Below, piece by piece: positions 22,075 through 34,272 of a stretch of DNA of 64,000 nucleotides. A model generated the notes under the pieces. The model was not told where the DNA came from. It saw only the letters and a program-made list of their open reading frames with translations, and ran no database searches. Source of the stretch: Leptidea sinapis (Eukaryota; Arthropoda; Insecta; Lepidoptera; Pieridae); NCBI RefSeq assembly GCF_905404315.1, contig NC_066282.1, forward strand, positions 12,424,501-12,488,500. Reading direction: 5' to 3'. The position numbers and the translations under genes are program-made. Each line of letters opens with the position of its first letter. Positions within the stretch are counted from its first letter, which is position 1.

Positions 22075-24379
22075 ATAATAATAATAAATATAGATTGAGA
22101 GGTGTTTGTTTCATCTGCTGTTAATTGCCCCTTTGTTGTCCTGGTTAAACCTACGACTACTTAACCCTAGTGCCTCATATTGAATGATTTTATAAAGAAT
22201 TTTTTATTAATATAGAAATATATTTTAAGGCTTTTGTTATTGTGAAAAAAAGGCTTTTTTATCCATTGATGTTGTTGATTGGGGACATCATTTTCAAACA
22301 AAATAATACCACACTTTTCCATCAACAGCTGACCTAATATAAAAGGTAACTTCTATAGTAAGCCCAGGTGCTTTCAATAGCCAAAACAAGTACAAACTTG
22401 AAGTGCGTATTCAACATTTTTCTAATTTATACAGGATACACGAAAAAATACGTTCTGCCAAATGCAGGCGTAAGTGGTGTTATAGAAATCCCTTTAATGG
22501 AGATCCTTTTTACACGATGTTGGTTATAAGTCCCTCTTTTGTCGCTGAAGCACACTCGAAACCAATTTCAAATCCCAACTAATTATTCTACGTCTTACAA
22601 AGCGTAATATTCTTAAGCATCTGTGCTATTTACAATTCGACAAACAGAAGACATTGTTCGGCAGCGATCAATTTTAATCCTTAAAACGAGTCAAGTATCA
22701 CGAATCTGGTCAACAGTTATCTTCTCACGTTTGTCGACTACTCAAAGTGTGATAATATTTATTAAACGGTTGAGACGAAGCGAGTGACGCTAATAAATAA
22801 TCTGTTAAGACCATTACGTGTCACGGAAGATTTACTGTTTATGGTAAACACGGTTTTTTAGACCGAGCCAGTTCATTGCGGCTTTATAATCCAAAGAATT
22901 TGGGTCGAGATGTTATCTTTATGTTTTACTTGTAATTAGTATTTATTTATTGCTGTAAATTTTGACTGCTTATGTTAACAGCACGATCTTTCGTGTATAG
23001 AATGATTAAGAAATAACTTATGTGGTAAACCAACTCATTAGTTGAACTATTAAAGTTTTTGATGGCAGTGTCGTTTTTACGATTACAGCACCTGATTTCG
23101 TATAATCTAAACAAATTTTCTAATTTACAAGTATAACTTAATCCTTCTGAAATATTATTTGGACATTGAAATTTATATTTTATTAACACCGTTATTAATA
23201 AGACACTCTTTTAAACATTGATATAACTGAACTTCGAAATCAATGATTGAGGAAAAGTCTATTAAACAATGACCCGAACCTGTGACCAAGCAGTCTGCCA
23301 TGCACGTAAATAAATAAATAATGATTAAAAAAGTATTTCATTTTTCAATCGTATAATTTGCGTCTAAATCAGTTTAATTTAAATGTTTCAAATGCAAGCT
23401 AATTAGTATCAACAGTACTGACTGTTCATTGTTGTTCAACCGCCCACAAATTTCAGTGGCGTGTCAAAGTCAGCTACTGTGAGAATTTGCTGACCATCTG
23501 CCGGGAATCCGATACATCGAAATCAACGTGCTAGTTAACGCTCAAATAAACTGTCTACCCCCACGGTCGACACTCGCGTCTTTGTATAAATCATATGATA
23601 ATTGAATCATATGCTGCGTGTCAAAAGTAATTAAGAAACGCTGCGATACACATCTAGAGGCACATGTGCTTTTTTAATAATCTCATCTCTTTCGTTTTGT
23701 ACACGCGACTGGCTTGAGATAGGATCGAATAGTTTCTTTAATTTTGTAATGATAGTTATACATTGCCATAGCACTTACACACTGCTGCGGGCTTTAAATT
23801 ATAATAATTTAGGTCCCGTCCATTTCTTGATCCAAGCTCTTTATTATATTGTAATCTTGTGTAATTGTAAGTGAAATTTGTGTAACCATCAGGAAATTGT
23901 ACTTACATTAGTGAAGACTTTACCAGATTTGTGTAAATAGTATTTACAGTAGTAAATAATACAACAAGACTTCAATTAATGCTTGTTCCATTTAGATTTT
24001 TGCATTAGTAAGTATATATTAGTTAGGATTTAGAATTTTTCACTCTCTCATAGAAGCCGAGGATGAGTATTAAATGTTTAGATATAAATCGATCAAAAAA
24101 CACTACAGTCACAATTAAATAACTAACGACTAAGAAACAACAAAATTAGTTCCCACAAAGGAAGAAAAATACCTTTATAATATGAATATCTTAACCAGAT
24201 TTTCGTAACGCAGTAGGTAAAAAATATGTTGTCGCTACAGAGGGCAGTGTTAATGACTGTATTTCGTTCGTTGTGTGAGTAAATTGAATGTTGGAACTGA
24301 TGCTGCGTGCAATGATGTAATAGCTATATCAGATGTGTGACATTTTTATTTTTCTATCTACTTAACAACATAATTTCAT
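22075..24379. other. single-copy-looking DNA, no gene seen
   Basis: The longest frame is 80 codons (minus, 22947-23189) and shows no motif. Around 23400-23580 the sequence is G+C-richer and non-repetitive. No RNA gene recognised. Confidence 0.45.
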
Positions 24380-24440
24380 CGGTGGTAGTAGTAATAGGTA
24401 GAACCATGCTTCCGGTTCGATGCTCGCCCGCCACAGATGT
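24380..24440 (+). mobile_element. tRNA-like element Q, copy 1
   Basis: 'ggtggtagtagtaatagg' followed by a B box in CCGGTTCGATGCTCGCC and 'cgccaca'. It parallels the better-preserved Q copy at 58515-58935 (GGTGGTGCAGTAG ... TGGTTCGATTGTCACC). It is a degraded tRNA-like retroposon head, not a foldable tRNA. Confidence 0.4.
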
Positions 24441-24468
24441 GTTTTGTGGTTTTCAAATACGTTTATTG

Positions 24469-24526
24469 GGACAATAAGGTTGGCAACACTCTTGTGATTT
24501 CTCTGGTGTTACAAGAGAATGTGTGC
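24469..24526 (-). repeat. family B fragment
   Basis: The complement contains 'cacattctcttgtaacacca' and 'aatcacaagagtgttgcca', the central B blocks. It is only about 58 bp. Confidence 0.55.
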
Positions 24527-25205
24527 TTATACCCCTTTTTAATTTTTTTATATTTAATCACTAACTTACTTAATACATACAGTTACCTAAAGTTTTCGTA
24601 CTTATCCATTATATTATATAGTACACTATTCTTTATCAATGGATTTATTAAACATAATTTAGCAAATAACTTAGCAAAACTTTAATTGCAATGTTAACAC
24701 GCATTTTACTTCATTTCTCAACAAAATATTCACGGGTAGAGATCTTATTCTGACTAATACCACATGCCTGAATACTCTTCTTACTTAAGTGTATCGAAGA
24801 GCTGTTTGACCTGATCCTTTCCGCCGAATTTCCCACTGCACCACACTCACAGACATGGATATAATCCTCACCTGCATGTGGTACAATCTTCAAACTCTGC
24901 TTCACCGAAAACTGTGACTTATACGCACGTTCGTCCTCATCTTCCATAATAAAACTTGTTTGAAACAGTTATTAATACTGAATTACTTTGCTAAATATAA
25001 TTTATCATATCAAATCATGTTAAAGAAAATAAATACTTATGCTTTTTTCTTCGTTGCATGCGACAGTTCCACAAGCGATACGTTTGACCCCCTTACTTTA
25101 TAATCCTCGTGTAACGTAAAAGAAAGCACTTAAGCTCATCTTATAAGTTACAACCTATTTTGTATTAAATTATTGTTTGTGATATATATTAGTGAGTCAG
25201 AATTT
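24527..25205. other. no gene seen
   Basis: Holds a 78-codon minus-strand frame (24711-24947) that opens MEDEDERAYKSQFSVKQSL. The opening looks coding-like, but there is no domain, no neighbour exon and no flanking support. Confidence 0.35.
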
Positions 25206-25348
25206 CTGATTCTGGTACTAAAACTACGCTCGTCACCTTGAGACATAAGATGTTAAGTCTCATTTGCCCGGTAATTTCACTCGTTTCGGCGCCCTTCAGA
25301 CAGAAACACAGTAAGTAATATTTACACAATACTGCTTACGGCAGAAAA
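25206..25348 (+). repeat. family A repeat, 3' part
   Basis: Contains 'aactacgctcgtcaccttga', 'gacataagatgttaagtctc', 'ggcgcccttcagac' and 'tactgcttacggcag'. It is truncated at both ends. Confidence 0.75.
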
Positions 25349-27435
25349 CGTATGCGGAAGCTTGTAATTAGCTGATCTACTTTACTGTGTAAATTTTGTA
25401 AAAATGGCTGTAAGTTTCCCAAATAAAATATAATGTAAGAAATAAGAACAAAACCTCAACAGAGTACTGTATGTAAAACTCATATATATGATTTCTTATG
25501 GACGTAAAACAATTTGATATTGTTTTAACTAAGATTCAAATCAATTCGTTACCAGTTTTAATTGTTTACCACTTCGCGTATCGTAGTTAATTTACCCACC
25601 GAACAAGTGTATCCCAGACATTACGACCACGCGGTTGGATCGTAAAATATTTTGCAATCACACGCCAATTACATTTTATAAAATATTTAAGTTGATATAG
25701 AAATATTTTCCCATGAAATTTTAATCATAGCTCTAGGGGTTATTTCGTTAAAAGCATTAATTTTTCAGCATTTGGCTTAGTAGAAGGTTAAGGATGAAAT
25801 ATAAGATGTCGTGTGAAGGGCCCGTTTGTAATGAGACCCTTAGGAATACGTGGCAATATCTTAATAGGTCTCGGCCTGGGGTGACAAATACTCGGCGTTC
25901 GCACGGAATTGTAAATAATTTATAACCACTCGTTTTACCTTCCAACGCGGCGATGACAAGTCGGGTCGCGTGCTAAGATATTGCACGCTGGAATAAACGC
26001 GAAGTAACACCTGACGAAATCCATAATCATCTTACACAATAACAGCCCTTAAATCATCTGTTCCAAAGCACAAGTTCCTTTAAAGTAACGAGATAGTAAA
26101 TTATAATGTTCTATTTTACAGCACGTATCAGTGTTAACAAGAATTATTCGAGACATAGTTTATGATTTCGCTCATTTCCACGCTGAGGCATTTCTCGAGT
26201 AGATAATAATAGTATATCCTTCAAATATGTTCTAGATATGTTTAACGATTTGATTTACTAATAGCCTTATTATTTACGATGCAAGATCACGAAATATGCC
26301 GTATAGTCACGAGCCAAGTATTTTACAAATAAACTATTAATTTATTTCGCTCTGAAGACAATAGCGTTTCGTAATATTGTCTCGACAGAGTTAATATTAA
26401 GGGATCCATAAAATGGCTATAAAGTCTTGTGGAAGGATGAAAGAGCTTTGTAAACGGTAAGCATTCTGATTTGTGTAGAGCAGCTGTTAAAAGCGTTAAT
26501 AACTTAATTCGTTAGAGTTGACGGTGCGGAAGAGGGTTTCATGCCTTAAGTCGTTACATGTGCGTGCCATGATGTGGTAAGTAAGTGAAGAAACAAACGA
26601 TATAATAATAAAAATTAAAAGTTGCCTATCTTTGGCGACTCCACGAAACTTTAATGCGTTTCTTAATAGTCTTTAGCGTTTCAATAAATAGCTATATCGG
26701 GCGTCTCACAACATACAGTATGTGGTTACTGAGCAACGATTTAAGTTAATTGATGCCTTTTAGATATTGGTAGGCTATTTTAGATGGAAGTTAATAGGTG
26801 TGTTGACTTGTATTCTTTCGATAGCAACTGTTAATGTGTATCTGTGTTGTTAAATTATGTTGAAAATGCTTTTTATTATGTTAGTGTTCAAGGCCTAGCT
26901 TGGGGTATATCTTATATTGTCACTTCCGCTTTAAATGCGTTGCGATCAAGTTTTAAAGATGAAAAAGTAGGAAGCTATACATACATACAGCGATCAATAG
27001 CAAGTTTTATCAATTTTTTTTTAAATCCCAAGCAACTATGGTTCTATCTAGACTAGAGTAGCTGTTAGTTAAAAAAGTAATAATTTATACATAATCATAT
27101 CGTTTGTTATGTCAAAAACAGTTCTTTACAACTTAATATAAATGTTTATGTTGCAACCAAAATAAATCAATTTATTTTTGTCCGTCTGTCTTTTCATGAT
27201 ATAAACCCGTAGATGAACTGGCGTAACTTGCACTGCTTTAACTTTGGTGAATGAATGAGAGTTTTGAGCAAACAAAGATATAGTTCCGGTGGCATCAAGG
27301 GGTTGGACTCCCGACTTCATCAGACTACACAATTAATGAATGAATACGTAATATAGTACTTATAGTACCTACGTGCTTACAGTACCCGAAAACAAGCCTT
27401 TCTTTGCCATAGGTATAACAGACAGCCCATTAATA
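25349..27435. other. single-copy-looking DNA, no gene seen
   Basis: No repeat family recognised. Slightly G+C-richer at about 25750-25990. Open frames up to 70 codons without motifs. Confidence 0.45.
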
Positions 27436-27612
27436 CAGGGAATGCAAGGAAGAGACGCCAAAGCACGTGCATACAGGCTGTAGGAGTGTGGCTAAGCAAC
27501 GGGCACAAATCCTCCACGCGTTTTAATACTTCCGGATGTCTCTAGCAGTCTGAAAGGGCTAGAAAGCTTTCTAGGACGCCCTGGGCTGGTATGAGTTTAC
27601 ACGCACAATATC
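27436..27612 (+). pseudogene. LINE ORF2 C-terminal remnant with cysteine-type end
   Basis: The plus strand reads ECKEETPKHVHTGC, then RSVAKQRAQIL, stops, then GWYEFTRTIS. The pattern C..EETP.HVL..C followed by QRA..L occurs at the C-terminus of R1/jockey-type ORF2 proteins, after the RNase H region. Several stops show decay. The exact clade is uncertain. Confidence 0.55.
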
Positions 27613-28140
27613 CCAATAAATAGAAAAATTAACACCATTAAAACTATGAATATAATCCGAAACAATGGTTAGATTACCAAGAACGGAATGTATTCGGGTG
27701 ATGTCGCTAGAGACCGTTCATAAATGAATAAATAAACAGAATATGACTAAGCGAAAACCTAAAGCAAACTGATGTCTCTGAGAACAGTCGTAATCCTATT
27801 AAAAGGTAAGTGTTTGTACACTCACCGGACACTTGACGAATGAATGATGTCAAAATATAAGTTTGACTTCAGACACTTCCAGCGTAAGTGTAAGCTTCGA
27901 TGTGGAAGCCACTTCTTTGTGTCGAGTGTCAATTGAAAGCTCGTCTGCTCTTCGTTATTTTTATAACTCATCTCCGATAAACGCTTGCTTCGTAAGTCTT
28001 CTTGAGAACGTTATTAAATGTAATTAAAAGAAAGCTGCAGAAGCTTCGAGTATCTTGTACCACATTTTGCATTGTTTATGTGTCATAGTGTAGACCTGCA
28101 ATACTCGGTACACAGTCAAAGAGGAAATAGATAGCGCGGA

Positions 28141-28570
28141 ATGTAATCCATGGGATGGACTGACCAAGTTAAATCTGTTGTGGGCAGTCCCGTACATGGC
28201 TCGTTCTGTCATCCAGGATAAAGAGGAGATATATCACGTGGTAGGTTGGATGAGTGTAGTGCAGGACCGATCGTCATGGCTTTCTTTGAGGAAGGTCTTT
28301 GTCCAGCAGTAGACGTTTTCCGGATGAGAGATGATAATAATGAGATCGCGGCATAGACTGACCAAATTAAATCTGCTGTGGGTGGTACTGTACATGACTC
28401 GTCTTGCCATGCAAAGGACTGACTTAATCAAATCTGCGACTGACTGCACACGAATGATCTCTAACAAAGATCAGAATGGCAGTAAATTGAGAGGCGCATT
28501 ACATGTGCCCGTAATAAAACTGCTTCACAACCACGACCGCTCTGTCAAGAATGTATCGAACAAGAAGAAC
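28141..28570 (+). pseudogene. two stacked RTE-type LINE tails
   Basis: First unit: 'tggactgaccaagttaaatc' (RWTDQVKS-like) up to 'gtgcaggaccgatcgtcatg' and 'ggtctttgtccagcagtaga', the typical RTE 3' coding end (VQ.RSSWL..G.CPAV), followed by ATGATAATAATGA. Second unit: from 28353, 'agactgaccaaattaaatct' again (RLTKLN/TDQIKS frame), continuing differently. The two units share about 55 bp of similar sequence 200 bp apart. Stops and frame changes disable both. Confidence 0.6.
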
Positions 28571-28692
28571 AGCGAACGTTCAAAAATATTATTAAGTTTT
28601 TTATTGTATGTAGACAACCAGAATTGAAACGGGCTGAGATGTAGGATTAAACATATGTTTTTATATAATATTTAGCAAAGAATTATCGTCAT

Positions 28693-29063
28693 AGTAGCTG
28701 ACCCGACAGATGTTGTTCTGTAGATAATAAAAAAAATACTGTTTTATAGGAATTTGCCAATAATATTTCAAAACATCAAAAATTATTTCGTAAAAAATGC
28801 TCCCTGTTGTTATAATGAAATTGTTTCACAGCGGAACTGTCAAACCGTGTGTCACTAAATTCTCTCATAGAAAATATGTCCATACAAAACAAATATTGGA
28901 AATAAAAATAATTATGGGCTCCAAATCGAAATAAAAACTATCCTATCTCTCAAGTTTGACCAAACTGCACTCCATGAAGTAATACCCATTAAAATCCCTT
29001 CATTGCTTTAGGAGTCCATCGCGGACAAACAACGTGTCACGTAATTTTTATATATTAAGAAGA
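28693..29063 (-). mobile_element. non-autonomous Helitron-like element
   Basis: The minus strand begins A|TCTTCTTAATATATAAAAAT and ends near ACATCTGTCGGGTCAGCTAC. Consensus would be CTAG, so the terminal base is changed. The first part carries 'cacgttgtttgtccgcgatg', also seen at 62497-62580. Short and non-coding. Confidence 0.7.
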
Positions 29064-29517
29064 TATGTCATACTAGCGTAATTTGATTTAATTGTTAACG
29101 TGACAGAGCAAATACAGATGTGCTTAAATCTAATCTGAACACAGAATCTAAGAGAGATACATTTAAATATAAGAAAACATGTGTAGTATGACCAAAATGC
29201 TTCCAAGTAAATATTATAGAAAATGAAACATACATCGCTGTAATAATTGGAGTTCGAATAATAAATGTTTAATATTCGACGATGGCAAAGTCTAATTGAA
29301 GACCAAAGACGATTGTGCAGCAATTTTAGCTCAATCGATAGTTTCTGTTTGATTAATTACAGCAATCGTAGCAATGTAATGGAGCAAAAGCGGTAGGGAT
29401 AGGCATGTAAATAATTATAGTGTTGAGGAAACTATTATTTTATAGAATGCAAAGAGAAAAGTGTGTACATATACCAGTGTGGCCATAAGAATTGTTAGAA
29501 ATACAAATGCGATTATA
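29064..29517. other. no gene seen
   Basis: A 91-codon minus-strand frame (29048-29323), rich in Ile, Tyr and Cys, has no motif. Confidence 0.4.
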
Positions 29518-29826
29518 TTTTTTTTATGACAATAAAGGACGAGACGAGCAGCACGTTCAGCTGATGATAATTGATACGCCCTGCCCATTACAATGCAGTA
29601 CCGCTCAGGATTCTTGAAGGGCCTTGAAAAAATTCTGAGCGGCACTACAACTGCGCTCGTCACCTTGAGACGTAAGATGTTAAGTCCTAGGCCCAGTAAT
29701 TTCACTACGGCACCCTTCAGACCGAAACATAGTAATTCTTACACATTACTGCTTCACGGCAGAAATAGGCGCCGCTGTGGTTACCCATTATCTAGCCGGC
29801 ATCCTGAGCAAAGGAGCCTCCCATTG
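29518..29826 (+). repeat. family A repeat, copy 3
   Basis: Nearly complete, from 'ttttttatgacaataaagga' to 'caaaggagcctcccattggt'. It has the private change GAGCAGCACG where other copies have GAGCAGGACG. The internal inverted blocks GCCGCTCAGgattctt (as 'accgctcaggattctt') and 'aaaattctgagcggcac' form a hairpin. Confidence 0.9.
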
Positions 29827-29852
29827 GTTTTCTTGTAATGCACACAATATTA

Positions 29853-29912
29853 TGGTATCAATTACCATCAGCTGAACGTGCTGCTCGTCTCGTCCCTTAT
29901 TTCCATAAAAAT
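29853..29912 (-). repeat. inverted 5' end of family A
   Basis: The complement reads 'tttatggaaataagggacga', then GACGAGCAGCACGTTCAGCT and GATGGTAATTGATA. It carries the same private GAGCAGCACG change as the adjoining copy 3, so the two are probably related by a local inverted duplication or are two ends of one foldback form. Confidence 0.8.
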
Positions 29913-30782
29913 AAATAAGTGTATTTATATTATAAGTAGCACAAATATGTTCTTATTCATGTGAATCATTATAATGAGGTAATACAAGTCGGACAAAAAG
30001 AAAATTGAAATAATAACTCCATTCCATTATTTGGTAAAGTCTTCTTATTTGCGGTTACAGCTGAAAACATATCATTAAAGTAAGTACATCTAAGTTTACA
30101 TTGGCTTAAAATATATCGTTAAAAGCATTCGCAAAGCTGTTACTTCGTATAAGAGACACGACATACGGTGCTTCCTGTTTTATGTGGGAAACTTTTGTCG
30201 CTCAGCTGCAATCTCAGTAATATCGGTTTTGCAACAGATGTGATAGGACGGTTTTGTTTCCAACCTGTATTCACCGTTGCCAAGTTTTGTTTTAAACGTT
30301 TATGTCAACTGCGCTCAGCATTTGAATCGACTCGATTGAATTTTTTACTTTGTAATTGCGATCTGTTGGAGTGAATTGGAAAAATCATTTTAATCAAACG
30401 TGGATTTGGATTTCGTTCTGACCTGCTTGATATTAATATTACCATATGCTTTACAGCTATTATATATGTCGCAGGTATATTGCCGTACCAAAGCCGTGAT
30501 ATTACAATTTCACTAGTGGTATTACAATTTAACGGTAGATTCGACTTCATTTCTTACAATTCAACGGCCTGGTTTTAGTGACATTGTAACGTCACGGTGT
30601 ACTGGTAAAAGCTTTTTATTAATTAATCTCATTATGCTCACGATGCGACATATAATTCAAACATTGATGATTGTGATGAAAGAATAAAAAAAGATGTATT
30701 TCGTTCACTTTTGTCGTTTTCCTTAACAAAGCCCACCCTGTCTTTTATATTAATTTATGTAAGTTTTTAAATATTAAATCTG
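29913..30782. other. no gene seen
   Basis: Two overlapping open frames on opposite strands (30168-30374 and 30305-30550) lack motifs. Otherwise unremarkable. Confidence 0.4.
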
Positions 30783-30895
30783 TAATAATAATAACTTTCT
30801 TTATTGAGTCAACAGAGGCCCATATTTTGTTAGTTACAGGCTGAAAAAATATGTTACTATCTTACAATTGAATTAAAATAATAAGTATAATACGA
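30783..30895 (-). mobile_element. LINE 3' UTR fragment
   Basis: On the minus strand 'gggcctctgttgactcaata' is followed by AAGAAAGTTATTATTATTAC, i.e. an AATAAAG signal and a short trinucleotide tail. It resembles tails of lepidopteran non-LTR elements. No coding part. Confidence 0.4.
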
Positions 30896-31799
30896 TTTGC
30901 TTGATATAATTCATAAAATGGTGCATAGTTACTTCGAAAACAGTCTGAGACAGCATGTTTACCGGACAAGAACTTGAATGAATCGCTGCAAAATTTGAAA
31001 ATCGAGTTTTTCCGCCATCATATTAAGGATACTGTTTGAGGTTGAACGCAGCCTTGCCAGGATGGCTGACGCCCTTTACCTAATATAATTCGTTTCGTTT
31101 GGAATCTAAACAATCCCTTTGGAACACAATCGTGGCAAATCATTTCCAACCAAAAATAGGCCAAGAAAAGTAACCTAATCCCAGTTTTGGACGTCAATAT
31201 TGATCCCAAAGGCGCCATAATCATATTATAATGCAACACTCAGAAGTTCTTGTTCTTTGACTTAATTCAAACTCATTTTAATTATGAAGTAATGAGTTCA
31301 GTGTAACACTTTCAAATACCATCTTGGATGTTAATTGTAACTCCATTAAAAGTTACGCCTTTGTAAACACGGCGCCTGTCCTCAAAGGAAGTACTTAAAA
31401 ATTGATGGCCATTTCCGCACCGAATACTTGTGGTTCAACTGGTTATGAACACTCTATTATAAGTCAAATATAAAACAACTAATTAGTATTTAAATTTGTT
31501 AGTTAAAGAGTTTGTATACCTAGTGTTACCACAAATTTTGTTACAGATAGGTAGGTTTAGGATAGGACAAACATTTTTTATAGAAATATATTTATATACC
31601 AGAGGGAGTGACAATAAGATAACATTTTGCTACAATACTTATTTTGGGTGGTCTGCGCAGAACCAGACAAAAACCAAGACTTAATGAAATCTTAATAAAA
31701 GTTTTATACATTGAAGTGTCAGTAATAAACAAAAATGATAATTTTGGGGCTTCTATATAACAATGCATCTATGGATTAAACACTGCTTTCATGGGAACT
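30896..31799. other. no gene seen
   Basis: The minus strand holds a 73-codon frame (31018-31239) whose product I do not recognise. The plus strand has a 62-codon frame at 31496-31684. Neither is supported as coding. Confidence 0.4.
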
Positions 31800-32018
31800 T
31801 TAGTCACTGTTTGTTCTTGTGTGTCTTTGTTTTACAAAACTGACAATTACTTGTAGTCCATGGGGTCCAGATCAGGGCTTGACGAGGGCCAGTCCTTCTG
31901 ATCTTATAATACGTTGACTTCGTTTGGGTAATTTGTGCCCTCTAGCCAAGTCTTGCTGGAAGTCCATTTTAAAAGAGTATATTGCTAAGAGGTTTTACAT
32001 CTTCATCGAAAACAGTCT
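31800..32018 (-). pseudogene. mariner-type transposase remnant (broken)
   Basis: Minus-strand fragments in order: KTVFDEDVKPLSNILF, then FQQDLARGHKLPKRSQ, then after a frame change DWPSSSPDLDPMDYK, a stop, and LSVL. These match the C-terminal half of mori/maT-like Tc1-mariner transposases: a conserved VKPLN..LF, the second catalytic Asp in FQQD, and the third in SPDLxPMDY. The distance between the two aspartates is about 30 codons plus one base, so a frameshift and a small deletion have occurred. The N-terminal half and inverted ends were not found. Confidence 0.75.
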
Positions 32019-32945
32019 TATGAATTTACTGACCTTGCCTGAAGTTTTCAAATTTCGCATTTTGTATTTATAACTTCTACTTGGCAATCAGTCTAGTGAG
32101 ATACTGGTTAATTAAAATTGCTTATTAAATAAACTCTTAACAGAGGCAATAAATGTCAAAATTTGCAAGAAAAGTTCTTTAAATGAATATTATTTAATTG
32201 ACAAGTGTCCTAAGACAACTTACTGGGAAGTCTCAACCTCTAAAAATGTATATATGTAATCTTTGAAATAAACGATTTTTTTGTTTTAAATTGGTATTAA
32301 TTTGTCAAAGGTAATGACTGAATATTATATTTTAATGTTTCTAAATTTATAATGGAATATATAGTGTATTAAATATGTTCAATTATTAAATGTATTTTCA
32401 TTATATTCCTTAAATGATACGAATCTTATAAGAAAGCGAAATGAGTTCATTCTCAGATACTGCGTTAATCCCCGGCTATATTTACTTTCCCGCCGGCAAA
32501 TAAAGAAGTTAAGAGGAACCCACATGCAATATTATGATTCCAGCTATTGTGAAGTATCTGTGTCCAACAAAGAGAAACTTATTTCGATTCCCAAAACGAA
32601 TAAAAGTAATTTAGGCGCGCGTCAGATTATAGGAATAAATTATTGCTTACTTTTGTTCAAATCGAGATGGCCGCGACTGGCCTATTCAATTATCCGGTTC
32701 GTACAAGGAGTGCGGAGCCTTTAAGATGTTTGTGTAAGGGATTAGTTCTGGATATCTGTGTCGGTATCTCCACGAGATAAGTACGAATATACGTCAACGT
32801 CGGACGACTAAGCCGATTATTTTAAATGTATTCACTTCCTTAATGGACGTCGTTTTTCACTCGCACTGTGACTTTGTTCTGACTTACCGAAGATTTTCGG
32901 CTATGATCCGGCCAACGACACTCCAGATTATTGCTCATTTAGTTC
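32019..32945. other. no gene seen
   Basis: No repeat recognised. From about 32600 to 32930 the sequence is G+C-richer and non-repetitive. Confidence 0.4.
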
Positions 32946-33215
32946 CTTTTTTTTATGGAAGAGGAAGAAAAACAAGGGTACGGCTCACCTGTTTTAAGAG
33001 CTGCCCACTTTCTCTTGCAACACCAGAGGAAACACAGGAGCGCTGCTGGCCTTTAAGGAAGGTTTTGCGTTTTATTGTACGTGGAAGAAAATTCCTTGAA
33101 AACCGCAGTGTTGAAGAACGCCACACATCCAGATGGTAAGGACGATATATCCTAATTTGTGACGCGTCGTGCGAAGAGGGAATTCGGCGTCAGGAATCAG
33201 GTGAATAGCTAATAA
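32946..33215 (+). repeat. family B repeat, copy 5
   Basis: From 'ttttttatggaagaggaaga' through 'acaccagaggaaacacagga' and 'acgccacacatccagatggt' to 'aattcggcgtcaggaatcag'. Longer at the 3' side than copy 2. A 98-codon frame through it is incidental. Confidence 0.8.
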
Positions 33216-33489
33216 GGTCTGTTCGAAATCGTTCGTCGTAAGAACTTCGGACCTGAAACAATAATTATAAAAAGAAGTTTTTATCTACCTTTTCATTCAA
33301 TTACGCAGCTTTCAATGCAATTTTATTATAAATTTAGACTACCTATCTTATTCTTTATTTAAATTCTCAGTAAATATTGACTTTATTTATTAATATTCAA
33401 AAAGTTGTATAACAATATAAATATAGGTCTGTTTTTGTGAAATATATCCAATACTTCATGCGCAAAATACCTTAATAAATTTATTTCTT

Positions 33490-33795
33490 CTTTTTTATGA
33501 TAATAAGGGACGAGACGAGCAGGACGTTCAGCTGACGGTAATTGATACGCCCTGCCAGCAGTGCCGCTCAGGATTCTTGAAAAACCCAAAATTCTGAGCG
33601 ACACTACAATTGCGCTCGTCTCCTTGAGATATAAGATGCTAAGTCTCATTTGCCCAGTTTTAATCTCACTAGCTACGGCGCCTTTCAGACCTAAACACAG
33701 TAACGTTTACAAATTACTGCTTCACGGCAGTAATAGGCGCCATTGTGGTACTCATAATCTAGCCGGCATCCTGTGCAAAGGATACTCCCACTGGT
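33490..33795 (+). repeat. family A repeat, copy 4
   Basis: Complete ends: 'ttttttatgataataaggga' and 'caaaggatactcccactggt'. Internal hairpin blocks 'gccgctcaggattcttga' and 'aattctgagcgacac' are present. About 14 bp are missing relative to copy 3 near 'gccctgcc'. Confidence 0.9.
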
Positions 33796-34119
33796 AAATG
33801 TTCATATTTAAATAAAGTAGTAGTGATAAATTGCTACTGTACATTCAATTTTCTAAGTAGCAATCAATTTGGTTGAGTAGAAGAATAAATAAAATATTAT
33901 GCAGGTAGGTCAAGATTATACCGCCCACCTGCTTGTATTGACAAATACCCCTGAAGATACTATCTCGTATATGGAACCAGTATTCGATAAAACCTCATTA
34001 ATAATAACATCTGATATATTAATTTATAGATATATATCTTTATAAACTTTATTACTATATAATAATATAATGCTTGTAAATAAACATTTACAATGTGTGC
34101 GGATTGTAAGTCACTTTTT
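33796..34119. other. no gene seen
   Basis: A+T-rich, no feature recognised. Confidence 0.4.
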
Positions 34120-34272
34120 GACATTGAAGTTTAATAAATATTAATTCAAAAGTATGGCAATGAGTTTCGTATTACTTCTCATTAAGTTCAACATTTTCCG
34201 AAATTTGGTGATTAATTTAAAATATAACTTTTGAAATTTATAAGGGTCATTTCTACGATCTGAATACAGTGT
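34120..34272 (+). mobile_element. LINE 3' end, family E, copy 4 (degraded)
   Basis: Shares 'tggcaatgagttt', 'ttacttctcattaagttcaa', 'ttttccgaa' and 'aaatttataagggtcatttc' with family E. The tail is lost. Confidence 0.55.

Noticed and set aside
24711..24947. 78-codon minus-strand frame beginning MEDEDERAYKSQ
   Set aside because: The start looks coding, but there is no domain, no continuing exon and no composition change. Left as unsupported.
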